Origin: Synechococcus sp. M44_DOE_062
GTDB taxonomy: Bacteria > Cyanobacteriota > Cyanobacteriia > Thermostichales > Thermostichaceae
Length of the DNA stretch: 64,000 bases
Assembly (NCBI GenBank): GCA_015295985.1
Contig: DVDX01000018.1
Location: forward strand, 1-64,000
Reading direction: 5' to 3'
A model generated the notes under the pieces. That model had not been told where the DNA came from and did no database searches. It worked only from the letters and a program-made list of their open reading frames with translations. Below, in pieces: positions 42,942-52,158 of this stretch. Every line of letters begins with the position of its first letter. Within the stretch, counting starts at the first letter, position 1. The translations under genes were made by a program, and so were the position numbers.

Positions 42942-44228
42942 TCAAATGATGGTGTTGTCCGGGATCACCGAGTCTTTGATGATGGTGACGATGCCGTTGC
43001 TGATCCAGATCCCCTCCTCTTCCCGCTGCGCTTCGGTGACGTGATCCTTGTTAAGAATGCGGACATTGCGCCCAATGCGGGCATTCTTATCCACGATGGC
43101 GTTGACAATGTGAGAGTTGGCCCCGATGCCCACCGGTGGGATCCCTTCCTCCAGCTTGGCCTGCCGCTCTTCTGCCGACTCGTAGTAATCCGCTCCCATC
43201 ACCAGGGTGTTTTCCACAATGGTGTTGGCCTCCAAGCGGCTGCGAATGCCGATGATGGAGTTGCGGATTTGGGCGTTTTTGATGATGCAACCATCGGCAA
43301 TCATGGAGTTGACGATCTGGGAGTCGAGGATTTTGTTGGGGGGCAAAAAGCGTGGGCGGGTGTAGATGGGCATTTCGCTGTCGAAGAAGCTGAAGGGCGG
43401 GTTGGGCTGCTGCACCAGTGCCAGGTTGGCCCGGTAAAAGGCCTCGATGGTACCGATGTCTTCCCAGTAACCCCTGAAGAGATAGGCCTGCAGATGGTAT
43501 TTGCCGATGGCTGCTGGCAGCACCTCTTTGCCGAAGTCAGTGTGCTCCTTGACCTTGAGCATCTCAATGAGGGCTTCCCGCCTGAATACGTAGATGCCCA
43601 TAGAGGCAATGTAGGGCTTGGCTTTGGCCTCTTCCGGGCTGAGGCCCAAGGTTTGGGTGTCCACCTGGCAGGTTTTCAGCAGATCTCCTGTTGGCTTTTC
43701 TTTGAAATCCACAATGCGACCGTTCTCGCCGAGCTTGAGCAAGCCAAAACCCGAAGCCACTTTTTCTTCACAGGGGAGCACCGCCAGCGTCACATCAGCT
43801 CCGACCTGCCGGTGATGGTGGATGAAGGGGCGGTAGTCCATGCGGTAGAGGTGATCCCCAGACAGGATGAGGAAGTCCCGCGGCTTCCAGGAGTCCATCA
43901 GCCAGAGGTATTGGCGGACAGCATCGGCGGTGCCTTGGAACCAATCGGGATTGTCAGGGGTTTGTTGGGCCGCCAAAACGTCCACAAAGCCGCCTGTAAA
44001 GGGGGACAAGCGGTAGGTGTTGACGATGTGGCGGTTTAGAGAGGCAGAGTTGAACTGGGTGAGGACGTAGATTTTTTCGATGTCGGAGTTGATGCAGTTG
44101 CTGACCGGGATGTCGATGAGGCGGTATTTGCCGGCCAGAGGCACAGCGGGTTTGGCGCGGCGCTTGGTCAGGGGATAAAGTCGGGTGCCACGCCCACCTC
44201 CGAGGATGATCGCCAGTACATCGCGCAT
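42942..44228 (-). CDS. glgC: Glucose-1-phosphate adenylyltransferase
   Basis: The 428-residue enzyme makes ADP-glucose for glycogen. The N-terminal catalytic domain holds [36 protein letters not shown] and GDHLYRMDY, and the C-terminal left-handed beta helix starts near residue 300 ([20 protein letters not shown]). Allosteric-site lysines and arginines typical of 3-PGA-activated cyanobacterial enzymes are present. ATG 44228 with GGAGGA upstream is clearly preferable to the track start, which adds 17 residues. It is divergent from the parA-like gene. Confidence 0.96.
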   Translation of the reverse strand: MRDVLAIILGGGRGTRLYPLTKRRAKPAVPLAGKYRLIDIPVSNCINSDIEKIYVLTQFNSASLNRHIVNTYRLSPFTGGFVDVLAAQQTPDNPDWFQGTADAVRQYLWLMDSWKPRDFLILSGDHLYRMDYRPFIHHHRQVGADVTLAVLPCEEKVASGFGLLKLGENGRIVDFKEKPTGDLLKTCQVDTQTLGLSPEEAKAKPYIASMGIYVFRREALIEMLKVKEHTDFGKEVLPAAIGKYHLQAYLFRGYWEDIGTIEAFYRANLALVQQPNPPFSFFDSEMPIYTRPRFLPPNKILDSQIVNSMIADGCIIKNAQIRNSIIGIRSRLEANTIVENTLVMGADYYESAEERQAKLEEGIPPVGIGANSHIVNAIVDKNARIGRNVRILNKDHVTEAQREEEGIWISNGIVTIIKDSVIPDNTII

Positions 44229-44352
44229 GGTTGTCCTCCACCAGGCTACACCCAATAGCATAGACTGCTGCGGGGCCACCTAAACGGCTGTCCTGTCGGA
44301 TCTGGCCGGGCTGCTCGAAAAGGGGAACCAGTTGGCAAAACGGGAGGAGCTG

Positions 44353-45135
44353 ATGGCGCGCATCCTGGCCTTTACCAACAACAAAGGGGGCACTGGCAAG
44401 TCCACCCTCTGTGTCCACGCGGCTCAGTTGACGGCCCAGCGGGGATACCGGGTTCTGCTCATCGATCTCACCTCCCAGGCCACCGCCAGCAACCTTTACC
44501 TGGGAGAGGCCGGATCCCTGCCAGCACCAGAAACGGCCTGGGCCAGCTTACACCCGCAGCACCAACGTCCTCTGGAAGAGGTGATCTACTGCACGGACAA
44601 GGGAGTGGATGTGGCACCCTCCCACAGCACCATGGCGGAAGTGGCGGCCCAACTGGCTGCTGCCGGAGAGGTGGGACAAGATCTGTTGCAGCGCCAACTG
44701 GATCCCTTGCTGCAGGACTACGACTTCATCTTTCTCGATACGCCGGGAGAACTGAATGCCCTCACCGCCAATGCTCTGCGGGTAGCCCAGCGGGTGCTGA
44801 TCCCGACACGGCTCAACCGCGCCGATTTCTCCTGCACAGAAGTAACTTTGCGCTACATTGAGGCCCTGAAAGGCCAGCTCAGCCACGCCCGCGCCATTTT
44901 GACGATGCTGGATGACCGCTATCTGCCGGGAGGCATTTGGTCGGGATCCCATACCGGCCAACTGTATGTGCAAGCGCAACAGATTTTTGCGGATGTGCTT
45001 TCACCCGTTACTATTCCAGATAGCAGCGATTTGCGCATCGCCTTTGACTACGGCTTGACGGTGATGGACTATCGGCCCGGATCGGCGGTGTGTCAGCGGC
45101 TACTGCAGTTTGCGGAACACGAGGTGCTCTTGTGA
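44353..45135 (+). CDS. ParA-family ATPase
   Basis: The 260-residue ATPase starts MARILAFTNNKGGTGKST, a deviant Walker A with the signature lysine, and has Walker A' LLIDLTSQATASNLYLG and Walker B FIFLDTPGELNALTANAL. There is no N-terminal HTH. GGGAGGAGC before ATG 44353 is a strong ribosome site. No ParB or HTH partner is present; instead a coiled-coil gene overlaps it by four bases (GTGA). That arrangement is like the ParA/adaptor pairs that position protein cargo. The signature lysine argues against the type 1 McdA known from S. elongatus carboxysomes. Confidence 0.85.
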   Translation: MARILAFTNNKGGTGKSTLCVHAAQLTAQRGYRVLLIDLTSQATASNLYLGEAGSLPAPETAWASLHPQHQRPLEEVIYCTDKGVDVAPSHSTMAEVAAQLAAAGEVGQDLLQRQLDPLLQDYDFIFLDTPGELNALTANALRVAQRVLIPTRLNRADFSCTEVTLRYIEALKGQLSHARAILTMLDDRYLPGGIWSGSHTGQLYVQAQQIFADVLSPVTIPDSSDLRIAFDYGLTVMDYRPGSAVCQRLLQFAEHEVLL

Positions 45136-45641
45136 CTGGATCTGACCGCAGCCTCTTTCCTTCGTCGGGGGAAACTTCCCGCCCCTCCAGCAGAATTCGG
45201 CGCAAGGCCAGTGCTAAAACCAGTTCAGAGCCCACCTCTGCAGAGTCTACTCCCACAGGCGAGGAGCCGACAACGATGTCTTCTCAGTCTCCCCCAGAAC
45301 CAGCCCCAGAGTCGCCGGAAATTGAAACTCTCAAAAGCCAACTGGCCGAAGCTCAACAACTCTTGCAGGACTACCAAAACAAAGTCTCTGCCCTGCAAGC
45401 TCAATTGCAGCAAGTCACTGCCCATCGGGACGAATTGCAGAAGGCGCTGGCGCAGTTGCAAGCGCTTGCAGACGAGCGGGCCAAAACCATCCAGGAGTTA
45501 CAGAACTCCCGAGGACAAGCCTCCATCCAGCCCAAACCTCAATCCCCACCTCTGCACGCGCAAAAGAAGATCATGAATCGGCCCATCTTCGACAACGTGT
45601 CAGCCACCGATGAAAGCATGCCTCCCTATCTGCTGGATTGA
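45132..45641 (+). CDS. Coiled-coil partner protein of ParA
   Basis: The 169-residue protein starts at a GTG that overlaps the parA stop (GTGA). Residues 1-65 are Ser/Thr/Pro-rich with a basic patch (SRIRRKASAK). Residues about 65-130 form a clear heptad coiled coil (IETLKSQLAEAQQLLQDY to QALADERAKTIQELQ), and the last 30 residues end in FDNVSATDESMPPYLLD. The layout of basic disordered N-terminus, coiled coil and short conserved-looking tail resembles adaptor proteins of ParA-type positioning systems such as McdB. It is not sequence-proven, and the terminal Trp of McdB is lacking. Confidence 0.65.
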   Translation: MTGSDRSLFPSSGETSRPSSRIRRKASAKTSSEPTSAESTPTGEEPTTMSSQSPPEPAPESPEIETLKSQLAEAQQLLQDYQNKVSALQAQLQQVTAHRDELQKALAQLQALADERAKTIQELQNSRGQASIQPKPQSPPLHAQKKIMNRPIFDNVSATDESMPPYLLD

Positions 45642-45792
45642 CTGGGATGGAAGGGATCCCTAAGGGCGTGATTTGGGTAGGGTCTCCATCTCCCTCCTGT
45701 TTTCAGCCCAACCTGGGCTTCCTTCCCTGCTTCCTGGGGATCCGATAGCCAAATATTGGATTTGGACAACCATCATTCTCACTGCCCTTCTC

Positions 45793-46989
45793 ATGAGCCC
45801 ATCTCAATCGACTCTCCCTGCTGGTGATGCCATTCCGCCCCACGGGGGCACCCTGGTCAACCGCATTGCGCCGCCTGAGCAGGCACAGGAGCTGCGTTCC
45901 AAAGCTGAACATTGCCCCATTCTTTATCTCGACGAGCGGGCCCAATCGGATCTGGAGATGCTCGCCATCGGGGGCTTCAGCCCGCTGACAGGGTTTATGG
46001 GACGGGAAGATTACCAGGCTGTTTTGGAAACGATGCACCTGGCCAATGGCTTGGCTTGGTCGCTGCCGGTCACCCTGCCGGTCTCCTCCGAAGTGGCAGC
46101 AGGTCTGAAAGAGGGGCAAATGATCGCCTTGGCCAGCTCCGCAGGCAAGATCCTGGGCTTACTGGAGCTGACCGAGAAGTTCACCTACGACAAAACCTAC
46201 GAAGCCCGGCAAGTTTATCGCACCACCGATGAGCAGCATCCAGGGGTAAAGGTGCTCTACGAGCAGGGATCCGTCTATTTGGCCGGCCCCGTCACCCTCC
46301 TGCAGCGGGATCCCCACCCTCTTTTTCCGGCCTACCAGATCGATCCAGCCCAATCGCGGCAACTGTTTCGGGAAAGAGGCTGGAAAACCATTGTGGGCTT
46401 TCAAACCCGCAACCCCATCCACCGCGCCCACGAGTACATCCAAAAATGTGCCTTGGAAATTGTGGACGGGCTGTTTCTGCACCCACTGGTGGGGGCTACC
46501 AAAAGCGATGACATTCCCGCCGATGTGCGCATGCGCTGCTACGAGGTGTTGATCGAAAAGTACTACCCCAAAGAGCGGGTAATCTTGGCCATCAATCCTG
46601 CGTCCATGCGCTACGCCGGCCCCCGCGAGGCCATTTTCCATGCCCTCATTCGCAAAAACTACGGCTGTACCCATTTCATTGTGGGACGGGATCATGCCGG
46701 GGTGGGGAATTACTACGGCACCTACGATGCCCAACACATTTTCGATGAGTTCCAGCCGGGGGAACTGGGCATCATTCCCTTGAAGTTTGAACATGCGTTC
46801 TATTGCACCGTCACCGGCACCATGGCCACGGCCAAGACCAGCCCCAGCCAACCCCACCAGCGCATTCACCTCTCGGGTACCAAGGTGCGGGAAATGCTGC
46901 AACGTGGTGAAGTGCCCCCGCCGGAGTTTTCTCGACCGGAAGTGGCCCGGCTGCTGGCCGAGGCCATGCGAGAACGGGGATCCCCCTGA
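45793..46989 (+). CDS. sat: Sulfate adenylyltransferase (ATP sulfurylase)
   Basis: The 398-residue enzyme activates sulfate to APS, the first step of assimilation. The catalytic motifs are [18 protein letters not shown] (QxRN and HxxH) and [10 protein letters not shown], with the C-terminal ISGT-type loop as [15 protein letters not shown]. There is no APS-kinase domain. ATG 45793 ([11 protein letters not shown]) was used; the track ORF starts 120 bases earlier in non-coding sequence. A GGGATCCC-rich gap precedes it. Confidence 0.96.
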   Translation: MSPSQSTLPAGDAIPPHGGTLVNRIAPPEQAQELRSKAEHCPILYLDERAQSDLEMLAIGGFSPLTGFMGREDYQAVLETMHLANGLAWSLPVTLPVSSEVAAGLKEGQMIALASSAGKILGLLELTEKFTYDKTYEARQVYRTTDEQHPGVKVLYEQGSVYLAGPVTLLQRDPHPLFPAYQIDPAQSRQLFRERGWKTIVGFQTRNPIHRAHEYIQKCALEIVDGLFLHPLVGATKSDDIPADVRMRCYEVLIEKYYPKERVILAINPASMRYAGPREAIFHALIRKNYGCTHFIVGRDHAGVGNYYGTYDAQHIFDEFQPGELGIIPLKFEHAFYCTVTGTMATAKTSPSQPHQRIHLSGTKVREMLQRGEVPPPEFSRPEVARLLAEAMRERGSP

Positions 46990-47048
46990 GTGGCAGTCAA
47001 AAAGGGCCTGGCACAGACCAGACCCTCTGTGTTGAAAGTTATCGAGTA

Positions 47049-49049
47049 TCAGGCCGGTTCTGCCAAGTTGATCGTTGGGTTGCGGTCGAAGAAGCCCCAG
47101 GGTATCAGCTTAAAGCCCGTTCTGTGTACAGGCATGACCGGCCAATCCTCTGGGCGCGGCACATGAGAGACCCCCAAGGAATACCAAACCACCAGATCCT
47201 CCCCTTCTAGAGGTTGGTCGTCGCTGATCCACTTGGGCAATCCTTCCCCTGGCCCGCTCTGGTTGGGGTAAGGGCCAGCAGCATACAGTTCGCCGGGCTG
47301 GTAGTGGGTAGCCCAGAAGTGGTGGGTGGCAAATCCAGCCCGCTCCCGCACGTTGGATCCCTCGACCGGCAGGAACATGGCATTGGGGCCGGGCATGAGG
47401 GCATAGCCGGTGGGAGCGCCGAGGGCGTTGGTCTTGCTGGTGGAGACAATGACCCACTTACGGCTGCTGGCCATGTTCAAGTCCCGTACGGCCTCTTTTT
47501 CGCTGAGCAAACGCTTCTCCTCCATGATGAAGGCGTTGCCTGCCGGGTTCTCGGGGCTTTGGGGCAGGGGCCTGAGGTTCATCTCCATAACGGCATTGTT
47601 GGTGCCGTCCACATCCATATCCAGCCGGAAGCTGAAGTAGTGCTGGTGGTTGGTACCGCCCACGTTGGGCGCCATCAGGGGGGCAAAGGGATCCGCGTCA
47701 GCAGCCGCCACGGCGTCTGTACCCTTGGCCAAGACGATCCCGGTCAGATCTGCCTGCACTTCAAAGGTGCCATCCTGGTGGAACACCCAGCTAATGCCGT
47801 AGTCGTAATTGCCGATGGCGGCGGTCATGGTCATGACCAACTCACGGCTGCGGCGCACATCGTTGCGCTTTGTGTTGTACTCGTAGTGCTTCCAGAGCAT
47901 GCCGTTATCCCGCTCGTAGAGGCCAATCACCCCCGGCATCACGTAGGGCTCCCCATCGTTGTCAGCAAAAACGGCATCCAGCAACAGTCCATTTTCTGGC
48001 ACTTCTTTGCCCAGCTCCATGGTGTTGGCGAGCAAGCCAAAGTTGTATTCCCCCACATCAAAGGCATTGCGGAAATACCAGGTTTCATCGGGATCCCCGT
48101 AGGGCACCACCATCTCTGAGAGGCTCACTCGGTAGAACACAGGCCGTTCTTCTTCTCCCTCTTGGTAGCGAGCGGTGTAGAGCACCAATCCCTCGCGCGG
48201 GTGCATCAGGTAGCGGAACTTCCAGCCTTGCCAGGTAATCTCGTTACCCTTGATGTCGTAGCTGGCACCCTCGGGGTGGGTAATTTTTAGAGGTTTGGGA
48301 GCAGGGCGAACGCTACCCAGAGAAGCGAGGTCGTAGTCAAAGCTCTCTTTGGAGAAGGCTACAAGGGTGTCGTCGTCGATTAGCTTCGAGACTTTCCCCG
48401 TGTTCAAGTTCACAGTGGCCAAAACCCCTTCAATAGGGGCACCGTAGTAGTTCCAGTTATCGCCTTTGTAGTAGGAAATGCCGCGGCAGAAGCGATTTCC
48501 AGAGGCTTTTTCCTCTTCGCTTAGGTTGCCCGGCGCCCAACAATCCACAGCCACGCGGTCGAAATCGGTGATCCCCCGCTTGCGCATTGCCGCTTGCCAG
48601 CCAGGATCCGCCTTCACCACTTCTGCGGCCAACCCAAACTCGCTGCTCACCATCGCCGGTTGCACACCGGGCACTTCCGTCCAGCTAACCAGCTTGTTTT
48701 CCATCAGGTCGACAATGGCTTCGTAGGTGCGGTTGGCCTTCGGTTCGTAAACAACGGCAAAAGCTTCTCGGCGAAAGGGATCCCCCGGCTGAAAGCTGAG
48801 CACCTCGGCTTTATCCGGCTCCCGCAGATCAATCAGCACAAAGGTGGCATCTTCGGCCAAATTCTCAGCCTTGCGGATGACGCTGGCCGTTATCTTAATT
48901 TCCTCGGCAGTCAGGGGATCCAGCGGATGAGAGGCCCTGGGGGATCCCGGTGAACTGGCGATGGTTATAGCTACAACACCGACGCCAAATATAACCGTGA
49001 TAACCAATATCTTTAGCCAACGCGGCCACTGCTGCCCAATGTTCAACAT
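47049..49049 (-). CDS. Copper-containing primary amine oxidase
   Basis: A 666-residue protein with an N-terminal membrane or signal segment (WLKILVITVIFGVGVVAITIA). The TPQ-forming motif is AIGNYDYGISW near residue 415, the catalytic Asp lies upstream near DNDGEPYVMPGVIGL, two Cu ligands are in GGTNHQHYFSF, and the third His is in MPVHRTGFKLIPWGF. All residues needed for the topaquinone and copper site are present, so it should oxidise primary amines to aldehydes outside the cytoplasm. ATG 49049 follows a G-rich ribosome site. Such enzymes are uncommon in small cyanobacterial genomes. Confidence 0.92.
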   Translation of the reverse strand: MLNIGQQWPRWLKILVITVIFGVGVVAITIASSPGSPRASHPLDPLTAEEIKITASVIRKAENLAEDATFVLIDLREPDKAEVLSFQPGDPFRREAFAVVYEPKANRTYEAIVDLMENKLVSWTEVPGVQPAMVSSEFGLAAEVVKADPGWQAAMRKRGITDFDRVAVDCWAPGNLSEEEKASGNRFCRGISYYKGDNWNYYGAPIEGVLATVNLNTGKVSKLIDDDTLVAFSKESFDYDLASLGSVRPAPKPLKITHPEGASYDIKGNEITWQGWKFRYLMHPREGLVLYTARYQEGEEERPVFYRVSLSEMVVPYGDPDETWYFRNAFDVGEYNFGLLANTMELGKEVPENGLLLDAVFADNDGEPYVMPGVIGLYERDNGMLWKHYEYNTKRNDVRRSRELVMTMTAAIGNYDYGISWVFHQDGTFEVQADLTGIVLAKGTDAVAAADADPFAPLMAPNVGGTNHQHYFSFRLDMDVDGTNNAVMEMNLRPLPQSPENPAGNAFIMEEKRLLSEKEAVRDLNMASSRKWVIVSTSKTNALGAPTGYALMPGPNAMFLPVEGSNVRERAGFATHHFWATHYQPGELYAAGPYPNQSGPGEGLPKWISDDQPLEGEDLVVWYSLGVSHVPRPEDWPVMPVHRTGFKLIPWGFFDRNPTINLAEPA

Positions 49050-49195
49050 GGATACCCCCCCTTTTGGGTATGTGGATGAGGTGAGGATTTCTGGCCAAGC
49101 CCACCCCTCTGAAGTGGCCTCATTCAAGCATACCGGCGGGGTTACCAGTGCATCCAACGCTACCAAGTTCGCTGCTGGGCTCTGTCCTATCCCAT

Positions 49196-49222
49196 AAAAA
49201 AAACCCCGCCCAAAGGCGTGGG
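49196..49222 (-). terminator. Rho-independent terminator of the 58-aa gene
   Basis: On the minus strand CCCCACGCC-TTTG-GGCGGGG forms a stem with one bulge and is followed by eight T. It lies about 80 bases after the stop of the 58-codon gene. Confidence 0.75.
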
Positions 49223-49300
49223 GAGAATGCGCGACGGGGATCCTGCACTTCTACAGAACTCCCCCGCCGTCAAAAAGCCCTGAATAGGCAGCAACAGTCT

Positions 49301-49477
49301 TTATCCCGCCTCAAACCGGAGTTGTTCGGGATCCACATAATAGCAGCGGGCATTGTCCGCACAGATCAACGCCCAGCCGTTTTGGTCGGCCTCGACCAAA
49401 GTATACTCAGACTGGGGGATGAAATGGCCTTGGTGGTTTCGGGTATCGCTCTTAACCCAAACGGTCTGACGGTTCAT
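49301..49477 (-). CDS. Small conserved-looking protein (58 aa)
   Basis: The real gene is probably the last part of the 132-residue track ORF. An ATG at 49477 is preceded by GGAGGA at ideal spacing and gives MNRQTVWVKSDTRNHQGHFIPQSEYTLVEADQNGWALICADNARCYYVDPEQLRFEAG in outline. It is a soluble acidic polypeptide with several aromatic residues and two Cys, and no signal or membrane segment. A terminator follows. I cannot assign a family. The strong ribosome site and the terminator argue that it is expressed. Confidence 0.65.
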   Translation of the reverse strand: MNRQTVWVKSDTRNHQGHFIPQSEYTLVEADQNGWALICADNARCYYVDPEQLRFEAG

Positions 49478-49846
49478 CTTAAAGTTCCTCCAATTGCAGT
49501 CAAAAGGGTCAAAAAAGTGAGGTTCAAAGTGCAACTCGATCTCAGCGGCCATGGAAGCGGCAGAAACGCAACCCTCACTGCCATACAATGAAGTGCAGTG
49601 TAAAAAGTGCAGCCACCGCCAGGTTAAGCATCTCGCACCAACCCACAGCCCAATCTCATCAATCAACTGAGGCCGGAGAAGAGAGGTGACAAGAGCCAAT
49701 CCCTAATCGATAAATGGATTCCATCTTGCCATTGGGTACAAGAAGTTTAGCACCGACTCCATGAGGAAATCGCTAAGAGTTGTAGATTAAAATAACAAGC
49801 CCTAGATTTTCCTAAAATCTTGTTGCAAAACCAGGAATAGGGTCAC
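49478..49846. other. AT-richer gap without recognised gene
   Basis: This 370-base stretch holds the leader of the 58-codon gene and the 3' flank of the TPR gene. Apart from the AGATTTT-CCT-AAAATCT hairpin at 49805-49821 I see no gene; base composition is clearly lower in GC than the neighbours. Confidence 0.4.
49805..49821 (-). terminator. Hairpin after the TPR gene, possible weak terminator
   Basis: AGATTTT and AAAATCT are perfect seven-base arms with a three-base loop, 25 bases downstream of the TPR stop. No long T run follows on the minus strand, so termination is uncertain. Confidence 0.4.
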
Positions 49847-50272
49847 TTAATCTTCTTCAAAAAGCCAGTGGTAGAGCTTGCTCAGGTGGGGCCAAGCGGG
49901 ACGGCGGTTCCCTCCCTCTTTCAGGTTGGATTGGACACCCTCAATCTGCTCAGGATCCCGTGCCAAGATTTGCTTAATGGTCTCCACCTGCTGACGTACC
50001 CCTGTTTTTTTCAGCTCCAGCATGGCTAGGGTCAAATTTACGCGGGGCTGAGCATCCACCGGATCCAGCTTCACAGCCGTCTGAGCGGCCTTCAGAGCTT
50101 TTTCCGCCTGACCTTCCAGAAGATAAAGCCAGGACAAGCACGTCCAAGCCGCCGCTGCCTTTGGGGATCCCTTACAGATTGACTCAAAAGAGGGAATCAA
50201 CGTCTTGGCCGCTTCCCCGGATTCATAGCGGCGAATCCCTTCCTGAAACAATTCTTCAATTTTTTGGCTCAT
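49847..50272 (-). CDS. TPR-repeat protein
   Basis: A 141-residue helical protein. One TPR-like helix pair is clear at residues about 40-72 (AAAAWTCLSWLYLLEGQAEKALKAAQTAVKLDP), preceded by a degenerate one (IEELFQEGIRRYESGEAAKTLIPSFE) and followed by helices up to the acidic end WLFEED. TPRs mediate protein contacts, and the partner is unknown. The start MSQKIEE at 50272 is preferred to the track ATG three codons earlier. It lies 43 bases downstream of tlyA on the same strand and may be in its transcript. Confidence 0.78.
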   Translation of the reverse strand: MSQKIEELFQEGIRRYESGEAAKTLIPSFESICKGSPKAAAAWTCLSWLYLLEGQAEKALKAAQTAVKLDPVDAQPRVNLTLAMLELKKTGVRQQVETIKQILARDPEQIEGVQSNLKEGGNRRPAWPHLSKLYHWLFEED

Positions 50273-50315
50273 CTCCCCCAACCCAGCACATTAACCTATT
50301 GACAAAACCAAAAAG

Positions 50316-51143
50316 CTATGCATTTAGAATCGCTCTTGCTTGCTCGCTCATCTGTTGTAGCGCACTGCCGCTGGGGAGAGGGATCCCTTCTCCTTCAGCC
50401 AGCCAGAGCCAATACTCGATATTGCCGGCAGGGCCGGTAATGGGCGACCACGTGTAGCCTTGCACCTGCCAGCCCTGGGCCACAGCCGAGCGCATCACCG
50501 TCTCCAGCACGCGGGCATGGACAGCCGGATCCCGTACCACCCCCTTTTTGCCCACCTGGTCTCGGCCCGCCTCAAACTGGGGCTTCACCAGCAACAGGGC
50601 CTCCCGCGGGAAACGCAACAGGTTCCACAGCGGAGCCAGTACCTTGGTCAGGGAAATGAAGGACAGATCCACCACTGCCAAATCCGGCCAGCTCTGGGGG
50701 GGCACCTCGGTTCCGTACAGATCCTCCGGCTGCAGATGGCGCAAATTGGCCCGCTCCTTTAGGATCACCCGTGCATCCGTTCGCAAAGACCAGGCCAGTT
50801 GCCCATAGCCCACATCCACTCCGTAGACCCGCTGGGCTCCTCGTTTCAGCAAGCAGTCTGTAAAACCTCCTGTGGAAATGCCTGCATCCAAACAGATCCG
50901 GCCCTGCACCTGAACGGGAAAAGTCTGCAGCGCCCCCTGCAGTTTTTCTCCCCCCCGCGAGACAAAAGCAGGCCTAGCCTGGATTTGCACCGTCGGATCC
51001 CTGCTCACCCAAGTTCCAGGTTTTTCTACCCGCACCCCGTTGAGGAAGACTTCTCCCGCCAGAATGGAGCGCTGGGCTTGCTGGCGTGAAGGAAAATATC
51101 CGTGCTCCACCAACCAGCTATCCAGACGTACTCGCTTGACCAT
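50316..51143 (-). CDS. tlyA: TlyA-type rRNA 2'-O-methyltransferase
   Basis: The 275-residue protein has an N-terminal S4 RNA-binding domain (RLDSWLVEHGYFPSRQQAQRSILAGEVFLNG) and an FtsJ/RrmJ-like methyltransferase domain with the SAM loop CLDAGISTGGFTDCLLKRGA, the catalytic region VVDLSFISL and KPQFEAGRDQVGKKGVVRD. TlyA proteins methylate 16S and/or 23S rRNA; the older name hemolysin A is historical. Length is normal for the family. Confidence 0.92.
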   Translation of the reverse strand: MVKRVRLDSWLVEHGYFPSRQQAQRSILAGEVFLNGVRVEKPGTWVSRDPTVQIQARPAFVSRGGEKLQGALQTFPVQVQGRICLDAGISTGGFTDCLLKRGAQRVYGVDVGYGQLAWSLRTDARVILKERANLRHLQPEDLYGTEVPPQSWPDLAVVDLSFISLTKVLAPLWNLLRFPREALLLVKPQFEAGRDQVGKKGVVRDPAVHARVLETVMRSAVAQGWQVQGYTWSPITGPAGNIEYWLWLAEGEGIPLPSGSALQQMSEQARAILNA

Positions 51144-51251
51144 CCTGCCGCTGCCTCACCTTCCACAGGTCTTCCAACCCATCAGGATAGGCAACCGGGG
51201 TCCCAACTGGCCAGAATGTAGGCAACACCAATAGGGATCGCCAACAGCGGA

Positions 51252-52079
51252 TTAGCCGAACCTTCCGCTCACGTACTCTTCCGTTTCCCGGTGGGCAGGA
51301 GAGTTGAAGATCTTCTCAGTGCGGTTAAACTCTACCATCCGTCCGTAGCGGAGACCCTCGTCGTCGATTTCCGTGTTGAAGAAAGCGGTAAAGTCAGAGA
51401 CCCGCGCCGCCTGTTGCATGTTGTGGGTGACAATGATGATCGTGTAGCGACGGCCCAATTCCTTAAGCAGCTCCTCAATGCGCAACGTGGAGATCGGATC
51501 CAATGAGGCACAGGGCTCGTCCATCAGGATGACCTCTGGTTGGATGGCCAAAGTGCGGGCAATGCAGAGACGCTGCTGCTGTCCCCCAGAGAGGGAGAGG
51601 CCACTCATCTTCAGCTTGTCTTTCACCTCATCCCAGAGGACGGCCTGGCGCAATGTGCGCTCCACCAGCTCATCCAAGTCCCCTTGATAGCCGTTGACCC
51701 GTGGCCCAAAGGCAATGTTGTCGTAGATCGACTTGGGGAAAGGGTTAGGCTTTTGGAATACCAGGCCCACTCGCCGCCGCACTTCGGCAGGATCTACGTC
51801 GGGATCGTAGATATTTTTCCCGTGAAAAATCACGGATCCCTCTACTCTCGCCCCCGGAATTAGATCGTTCATGCGGTTAAAGCAGCGCAGCAAAGTGCTC
51901 TTACCACAGCCCGAAGGGCCAATAAAAGCGGTGATGTGATTCTTGGGAATCTTCAGAGAAACCTGCTTCACCGCTAAATGAGAGCCATAGTAAACGCTAA
52001 CCCCCTGCGTTTCCAGCTCAACAGTTAAGTTGGCAGACTTCTCAGAAGAATCGGGAGTGCCGGGAAATGGAGGGCGCAT
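51252..52079 (-). CDS. pstB: Phosphate ABC transporter ATPase PstB
   Basis: The 275-residue ATPase has Walker [20 protein letters not shown], the ABC signature [18 protein letters not shown] and Walker [14 protein letters not shown]. The FNRMND and [18 protein letters not shown] stretches are specific to PstB. It powers high-affinity phosphate import with PstA and PstC. The track start at 52115 is TTG; ATG 52079 was preferred. It is the last gene of pstSCAB. Confidence 0.96.
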   Translation of the reverse strand: MRPPFPGTPDSSEKSANLTVELETQGVSVYYGSHLAVKQVSLKIPKNHITAFIGPSGCGKSTLLRCFNRMNDLIPGARVEGSVIFHGKNIYDPDVDPAEVRRRVGLVFQKPNPFPKSIYDNIAFGPRVNGYQGDLDELVERTLRQAVLWDEVKDKLKMSGLSLSGGQQQRLCIARTLAIQPEVILMDEPCASLDPISTLRIEELLKELGRRYTIIIVTHNMQQAARVSDFTAFFNTEIDDEGLRYGRMVEFNRTEKIFNSPAHRETEEYVSGRFG

Positions 52080-52158
52080 AGGAATACCAGAGGTAAACGT
52101 CGCTTCAGAACCCAAACTCTAAATCGAATAGTGAGGCAAAAATCTCAGAAGAACCAGA

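Noticed and set aside
43041-44039. 332-residue plus ORF opposite glgC
   Set aside because: Antisense shadow of glgC.
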